From the NCBI RefSeq assembly GCF_040712315.1, contig NC_134015.1, positions 8,537,945 to 8,601,944 on the forward strand: a stretch of 64,000 bases of DNA. The letters run 5' to 3'. Positions within the stretch are counted from its first letter, which is position 1. Each line of letters starts with the position of its first letter. Both the position numbers and the translations under genes were made by a program. This DNA comes from Castanea sativa. Its lineage: Eukaryota; Streptophyta; Magnoliopsida; Fagales; Fagaceae. The notes under the pieces are model-generated. The model was not told the DNA's origin and searched no databases. It saw only the letters and a list, made by a program, of their open reading frames with translations. This document shows positions 58,616 to 64,000 of the stretch, in pieces.

Positions 58616-59348
58616 AGATGGGGGTTTTGTAATTTCCCCCAACCAGGTTATTTCCGGGCCGGGTTCCGGGTTTTTTTGATAAAACTCGGACCCGACCCGA
58701 ACCCGCTTCAGGTTTTTTTTTTTAAACCCATACCCGACCCTATTCTTTATCGGGCTGGATAAAATCCAGCCCATTAGAGTCGGGCCGGGCCGGGTATCCG
58801 CGGTTCGGATCTAAATTACCATCCTTACAAGGGGGGTGCCTAAGAGCTTATATACGCCTGTTTAAGCTTAAACCTAACCAATGTGGGACACTAGGATCAT
58901 AACAATTATAAGGCATGTGACATAATTTGGGGTTCCTATCATTTCCCTCCCCTTCAAAACACCTTGCCCACAAGGTATTGTTGTGGTTGTCATCTTCATC
59001 AAAGAAAATCTTTCAACGAACTACTATCTTAGTGACATTTTGATCACCATATTCATGCACTTTTCTTTGACAAGCGGTCCCATGTATATGACGGTTTCTT
59101 CTTCTTAGATCTTCAACCTTTGCTCAAATTCTTGAGCCTTCAATGGTTCTTCAATTTTCAAACTCTCATCGGTTCTTTGGACCTTGGAATGTTCTTGGAT
59201 CCTTATGACCTCATTTGATTCTAAAACCGTTAGAATTGTTGGCGATCTTTGATTCTCTGTCACCATTTCCTGCTTTGTTGGTTCTTTGGACTGAAATTTA
59301 AGGGTAGTATGTACATGGATATCATTATCCACTTTGACACAAAAATTA

Positions 59349-60634
59349 GGGGAAATTACACTTTACCACCTTAAACTATGTCCCAGATTACACTTTGCAC
59401 CCTAAACTTTTTGAATGCACGTTTTGCACCATAAACTATAACCATTGTTACACTTTGCACCCTAATGTTAAATTTGCTGTTATGTTAGACAGAAAGCACA
59501 ATCACGTGCCTCTCACGTGACGTTTGCTTAAGTGTCACCAAGACAAAAGACCCAAATGCCCTCTTCCAAGTCCGAAGACCCAAAAGGCGTTACACAGATC
59601 CTCAGCATCAGTCCTTCCCTCTCATTCACGATTTGGTGGTTTGGGTCTCTCCATGCACTGATCGACACAGATCAGTAGAGATAGAGGGTAGTGAACGACG
59701 GTGGTTGAGTGGTGATGGTGGCTGGCCACAGATGGTGGTGCCGATGGTAGCTAGGTCCGATTTGGGTTTTGTTTTGGTCATGATTCAAAACTAGTATGGT
59801 CAACTCCAAGATCTCATAGTGGCATCCGTGATCTCAAAATCGGCTGGGCACGATTCATCTCCTCTCTCTCACTTTCACTACAGATCTTGGCGATGGATTG
59901 GTTAAGAGTTGTGTTTGTGATCTAAAATTCTGAATGCATTGATCAGAAAGTGTGGATTTGTGTTTGTGGATCTTAATCGGTCCGAATTTGTGTTTGTGAT
60001 TTTGTATCCTGTGAATTTGTGTTGTGATTTGGTTTTTGACAGAGGATCTCATTTTTTTTTTTTTTTATAGGAATGGTATGTGAATTTTTTATTGTGGATG
60101 TCATGCCTGAAAAATTGGGCGACAGTGTGCGTGGCCAAAAAAGGTGGAAAAGTGCAGTGTGCAGTGGTAAAAATAATTGCTCCAATTCCATTTCCTCCCA
60201 ATAATAAACCACAACCAAAACAACTATATGTATATTCAAGTTTCCATTTCACAGAAAGAAAAAGAGAAAGAGGAAAATGTCGATGAATAAAGGGAGTAGA
60301 AACACGATGATTCTCAAGGACTTTCACAGTGGCTCCATCCCAATTGATCTCCTTCTTCCCTCTACTCCTGGTGGCTCCGTCCCAACAGAGAGAGATGTGT
60401 TTGCTACTGGAGTTGGAAGAGGGGTATTTAGGTCATTTGGCTTAGTGCCACTTAAGTAAGAGTCACATGGGAGGCATGTGATTGTGCTTATCATCTAACA
60501 TAACAGCAAATTTAACATTATGGTGCAAAGTGTAACAATTGTTATAGTTTAGGGTGCAAAACGTGCATTCAAAAAGTTTAGGGTGCAAAGTGTAATCTTG
60601 GGCATAATTTAGGGTAGTAAAGTGTAATTTTCTC
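59349..60634. mobile_element. Pack-MULE (Mutator-like), 1286 bp
   Basis: Long TIRs of about 185 bp: GGGGAAATTACACTTTA and the complement of GAGAAAATTACACTTTA, continuing through repeated TTACACTTTGCACCCTAAAC to TTAAGTG. Flanked by the perfect 9-bp duplication CAAAAATTA (59340-59348, 60635-60643). No transposase; the interior (about 59540-60440) resembles captured genic sequence. Confidence 0.92.
60100..60440 (+). pseudogene. Captured 5' end of an unidentified plant gene in the MULE
   Basis: A leader-like stretch with GAAAGAAAAAGAGAAAGAGG is followed by an ATG at 60277 and the frame SMNKGSRNTMILKDFHSGS, then IPIDLLLPSTPGGSVPTERD and a Gly/Phe-rich part, until the TIR cuts it at about 60440. 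It looks like promoter or 5' UTR plus the first exon of a normal gene. I cannot name the donor. The frame is open up to a stop at 60457-60459 within the TIR. Confidence 0.5.
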
Positions 60635-60906
60635 CAAAAATTAACATCTTGACTTGCAACAACAACAGTAGATTCTTGAAACTTGATTTGTTCTTCAAGT
60701 TTTATTGAATCAAGAGATTGTAACTCCTTTTTTGTCATGTTCTCGACATCCTCCTTTAGTTTTAAGAGTTCTTCTCTCACAACCTTGTGAGATTCGCAAA
60801 AGGCCTTGAAATTCTCACAAACTTTGTTGAACATTCACCGCAATTCTAGAAAATCTGATCATAGGTCATCTTCACATGTATCAAAATTGTTCGATCTAAT
60901 ACCAAA

Positions 60907-61165
60907 TGTTATGAACCTAGTGAATTGTAGAAAAACTGACTTAATTCGAGGTAATCACCCTCTATAGAGAAATATCAAGAGAGAGAGAGAGATAAAATGC
61001 ACTAAGTAATCAATTGGGTTATTCTTCAATGATATCTAATATTGAATTACAATCATGTATTTATATGAAACTAGCACTAATCTCATTGTCTCACATGATT
61101 TAAAATAATTGGCTCATTAATTCAACATATGCTCTATGAATTAAGCCATATGTTTAATGAGGGCT
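60907..61165 (-). repeat. LTR-B copy 1 (5' LTR)
   Basis: Alignable with 54547-54794 plus 56774-56838. It ends in CATAACA next to the PBS. Its outer end lacks the TGATCTAGAGGC start seen in copy 2 and is truncated near the giant inverted repeat. Confidence 0.7.
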
Positions 61166-61178
61166 CTGCTTTTTTTTT

Positions 61179-63576
61179 TTTCTTCCTTTCTTTGGCGCAA
61201 TATGCTAACTTGAATTTGCTGATCCAGATTTAATCTCAAGCTTTTGTAAAGGCTTCATGCATGATTTTCTTCTATATATGATGACATATGCAAATTTTTT
61301 ATCTTCTTCTTGATTCACGTTCATGCATCATGCATGCTTAGCGTCAAAGATGCAAACATATTATTTATCATCATGTTCTTAGTGAGTATGGTATGAACTG
61401 ACCTGCATCTTAGCCATATACTAGGCATACCACATGAGATACACGAACAGAGACAGACAGTTAATCTTGACTCTCAACCAACTCTTGCTTTTTGTATGGG
61501 CTATTTTTTTTATGCACAATATTTTCTTGCTGCATGTTGGTGATTTTCTTTTAACATGCTCATTTGAGTAGTGAGATTTGGTTTATCCATCTCTCTCAAG
61601 TGTGTAATTTTTTTGCTTTTAAAAATACTCACTTGAAATGTGAGATTTAGTTTATCCATCTCTCTCAAGGGTGTAATTCTTTTTTCTATTTTTTAAATAC
61701 TCACTTGAGATGAGGGATTTGGTTTATCCATCTCTCTCAAGGGTATATATTTCCTTTTTGTTTTGAAAAAAAAAAATTGAGCAATTAGTTTTACTAAGAA
61801 GTTCAATCACATGTCAAAAAAATTGAGCAATTAGTTTCACTAATAAGTTCATTCACATTGAAAGAGTACTCCCAATTGGTTCGTCCTGCAATTATCTCTC
61901 GTCCTAAATAAAGGTATGATTTCGTACTCACAATATTTGTATGATGTGAAGCAAGTAAAAGAGTCACACCTATAGTGAGATTTTGATCAACAAGAACAGC
62001 TTCTGACCATTGTGACAGATTAAAGAAATATATGTCACAATCCCACTTTGGTGAAAATGGGAGGATGAGTGATCAAGGTTGTGGGCTTCGTTTATTTGTT
62101 ACCTTTCTCTAGGTGGATAAATAAAGCTGGTTCATCACCAATATGTGAATCTTCGAAGAAGAACGTTTGGATTAGCTATAAAGAATAAAAAAAAAAAAAA
62201 AAGCAAAGTCAACATGCACAAGTATTTTTTAAAAGAAAAACATAAAGAAAAATGTACACACTTGAGAAAGATGGATAAACCAAACACATCTCAAGTGAAT
62301 TTTTTTTTTCTCTCTCTTTTGAAAATACTCACTTGAGATGCGGGATTTGGTTTATCCATCTCTCTCGAGTGTGTAACTTTTTTTTTGTTCTTTTTTTGTT
62401 CTTTTCTTTTTAAGAGTACTTGTGGAAGCTGACTTTGCTTCTTTTTTTTTAGCCAATCCAAATGTTCTTCCGAAGATTCACGTATTGGTGATGAACTGGC
62501 TTTAGAAAGGTAACAAATAAGTGAAGCCCACAACCTTGATCACTCGTCTTCCCATTTTCACCAAAATGGGATTGTGACATATATCCCCCTAATCAGTCAC
62601 AGTGATCACAAGCTGCTCTTGTTGATCAAAATCTCACTATAGGCGTGACTCTTTTACTTGCTTCACATAATACATTTATTGTGGGTAAGAAATCATACCC
62701 TTCTTTGGGACGAGAGATAATTGCAGGACGAAAAAACTGGGTCCTTCAATGTGAATGAACTTTTTAGTGAAATTAATTGCTCAATTTTTTTTGACATGTG
62801 ATTGAACTTCTTAATAAAACAAATTGCTCAAAAAAAAAATCAAAACAAAAAGGAAATATACACCCTTGAGAGAGATGGATAAACCAAATCCTACATCTCA
62901 AGTGAGTATTTTCAAAAGCGAAAAAAAAAATTACACACTTAAGAGAAAGATAAACCAAATCCCACATCTCAAATGAGCATGTTCAAAGAAAATCACTAAC
63001 ATACAGAAAGAACATATTGTGCATAAAAAAAACTGAATACAAGAATGTACCTCTTAAAGGGGTTCTATAATTGAGGTCATGCGAAATTTGACACAGTTGC
63101 GAAGTTGAAATCTTGTAAAGCTTGGTGCAAAATCTTCAAAGTCAATAAGAATTGAAAGGCTGAGTATTGCAAGGGTCAATGAAGGATGACAGAAACACAC
63201 ACTCAAAAATTCAAGGTTGTGCCAATATACAAGTCAGTTCATGTAGTGTATAACAGCCCATACAAAAAGCAAGAGTTGGTTGAGAGTCAAAATTAACTCT
63301 ATGTCTCTGCTTGTGTATCTCGTGTGGTATACCTAATATATGGCTAAGATGCAGGTCAGTTCATACCATACTCACTAAGAACATAATGATAAATAATATG
63401 TTTGCATCTATGAGGCTAATCATGCGTGAACGTGAATCAAGAAGAAGATAAGAAATTCGCATATGTCATCATAGATGAAAACTAGAAAAGCATGCATGAA
63501 GCCTTTAAAAACAGCTTGAGATTAAATCTGGATCAGCAAATTCAAGTCAGCATATTGCACCAAAGAAAGGAAGAAA
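61179..63576. mobile_element. Giant inverted repeat (fold-back), arms 1.1-1.25 kb
   Basis: 61179-62300 is the reverse complement of about 62320-63576. Landmarks in both arms: TTCCTTTCTTTGG, GCTGATCCAGATTTAATCTC, GGTATGAACTGACCTGCATC, GGTTTATCCATCTCTCTCAA (three times per arm), CCTGCAATTATCTCTCGTCC, GAGTGATCAAGGTTGTGGGC. The spacer is only about 20 bp. The right arm has about 200 bp extra at 63045-63245. No protein domain is encoded; the exact ends and target duplication are not seen. Confidence 0.9.
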
Positions 63577-64000
63577 CAAAAGGAGAGAACTCATACCTCT
63601 ATTCGACTTGTAAAAAAATAGTGGGATTTGCTCACTGAAGGCTTGTTTTTATAGTGGTCACTTCGTTATGAGGCATTGCACTTCTAAGTCGAGTAGGTCT
63701 CTAAATTGGAGATAAGTCGAAGACAAAGGGTTTGACCAACTTGGAGAGTGCTGATATTTCAGCCGTGTTGCTCCTATCTACCAATGTTTGAGTTTAAACT
63801 GGACTTCTCCAAAAGATGAGAGTTTTGAAGGAGTTTACAGCTGTTTTTCTGTTAGAATAAAGTCCTCGACTTTAGGGATATTTATGTGTATTTGATTTGT
63901 TTCAAGTATCTGTTACCACTTGGCTTTATTTTCGCTAAGTGGGCTGTTTTTTAGTTTCTGTTAAGATCGTGTATTGAATGGCTATTTGAGCCAAAGTTAT
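63577..64000. other. AT-rich right edge, nothing recognised
   Basis: No ORF, repeat border or RNA gene recognised. Confidence 0.5.

Larger units (their letters stand above)
56942..58827. mobile_element. Non-autonomous hAT element, 1886 bp
   Basis: Perfect 8-bp duplication CAAGGGGG (56934-56941, 58828-58835). Ends TAGGAATGGCAAT and the complement of TAAGGATGGTAAT. Subterminal arrays of CGGGTT/GGGCCGGGC and ACCCGA resemble the 891-3539 element, suggesting a related family. A minus-strand MADTNKSGSSSPSGWELC stretch near 57595 may be a captured or residual exon start. A 25-bp GC-rich minisatellite lies at 58370-58500. Confidence 0.88.
56890..58941 (-). repeat. LTR-A (about 160 bp) split by a hAT element
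   Basis: Minus-strand TGATAGGAACCCCAAATTAT ... GTGTCCCACATTGG ... GAATTCCTAACA (TG...CA) resembles short LTRs of plant TRIM elements. It is preceded by a purine tract and followed by TTTGGTATTAGAACC, as expected for PPT and PBS. Interrupted by the hAT at 56942-58827. Confidence 0.6.
59105..60834 (-). pseudogene. LTR-element ORF split by a Pack-MULE
   Basis: Two minus-strand frames, 60834-60636 (MFNKVCENFKAFCESHKVV... ASQDVNF) and 59339-59105 (VKVDNDIHVHTTLKFQ... FEQRLKI), become one continuous frame of about 145 codons once the 1286-bp MULE and one copy of its 9-bp target are removed. The product is charged, Lys/Glu-rich and predicted helical, resembling coiled-coil spacer ORFs rather than gag, protease or RT. 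It lies between a PBS and a PPT. Confidence 0.65.
54547..61165 (-). mobile_element. Mosaic LTR retrotransposon with nested insertions
   Basis: Read on the minus strand the order is: LTR-B copy 1 (61165-60907), a primer-binding site TTTGGTATTAGA like the usual tRNA-Met site (60906 downward), a disrupted ORF (60834-59105), a purine tract GAAGGGGAGGGAAA (58955-58942), LTR-A (58941-56890), a second TTTGGTATTAGAACC (from 56889), a 50-bp linker, a purine tract GGAAGGGG, and LTR-B copy 2 (56838-54547). The two LTR-B copies are alignable; LTR-A is unrelated to them. No gag-pol is present, so it is LARD/TRIM-like. Nested: a solo LTR (54795-56773), a hAT (56942-58827) and a Pack-MULE (59349-60634). Confidence 0.65.

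Noticed and set aside
56942..58827. Possible hAT transposase gene
   Set aside because: Only a short MADTNKSG-like stretch is visible; no DDE/RW or dimerisation domain could be found.
60463..60834. Single 123-codon gene
   Set aside because: Its C-terminal half is the MULE terminal repeat; the true frame continues at 59339 on the other side of the insertion.

Overview
This window looks like nuclear DNA of a flowering plant, most likely a woody eudicot. It is AT-rich and dense in microsatellites, and it carries a plant-type PPR gene, RPW8-type resistance-gene relics, and many nested plant transposons (hAT, CACTA, Mutator, PIF/Harbinger, LINE and LTR elements). The overall repeat style recalls Fagales, but that is only an impression. 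I found no CRISPR, operon, rRNA or tRNA that I could support.

Only two genes look intact. One is an intronless 735-codon PLS/E-class pentatricopeptide-repeat gene (40249-42456, minus). The other is a 195-codon C2-domain (SRC2-like) gene (31052-31639, plus). The C2 gene has two broken relatives: a pseudogene at 4443-5064, and a copy at about 28330-28770 that keeps promoter and 3' sequence but has lost its coding region. Two RPW8 (helper-NLR N-terminus) pseudogenes lie at 384-890/3548-3680 and at 16812-17240.

Layout. 0-4 kb: an RPW8-like pseudogene split by a 2.6-kb hAT element that carries fragments of several host genes. 4-9.5 kb: the C2 pseudogene, then a duplicated segment in which one copy has gained a Harbinger MITE. 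9.5-15.3 kb: CTCGAG-rich repeats, a decayed MuDR transposase and a copia integrase scrap. 15.6-18.6 kb: a fold-back element, the second RPW8 relic and a solo LTR. 19.5-23.5 kb: a decayed L1-type LINE. 25.5-31 kb: hAT elements, MITEs and the C2 pair. 32-38.7 kb: mostly AT-rich repeats and a LINE tail. 40-42.5 kb: the PPR gene. 44.7-50.3 kb: MITEs, a 3.4-kb CACTA element with an almost complete TnpA-like gene, and a Harbinger MITE. 51.8-53.4 kb: a Mutator-type MITE and a hAT MITE. 54.5-61.2 kb: a mosaic LTR element containing a solo LTR, a hAT and a Pack-MULE. 61.2-63.6 kb: a giant inverted repeat.

The strongest evidence is structural. Target-site duplications (8 bp hAT, 3 bp CACTA and Harbinger, 9 bp Mutator) can be read directly at both ends of about a dozen elements, and for two insertions a paralogous empty site lies in the same window. 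Nothing here is clearly an undescribed enzymatic system. The most notable items are the multi-gene-capturing hAT, the Pack-MULE that splits an ORF which closes again when it is removed, and the two large hairpin-forming inverted repeats.
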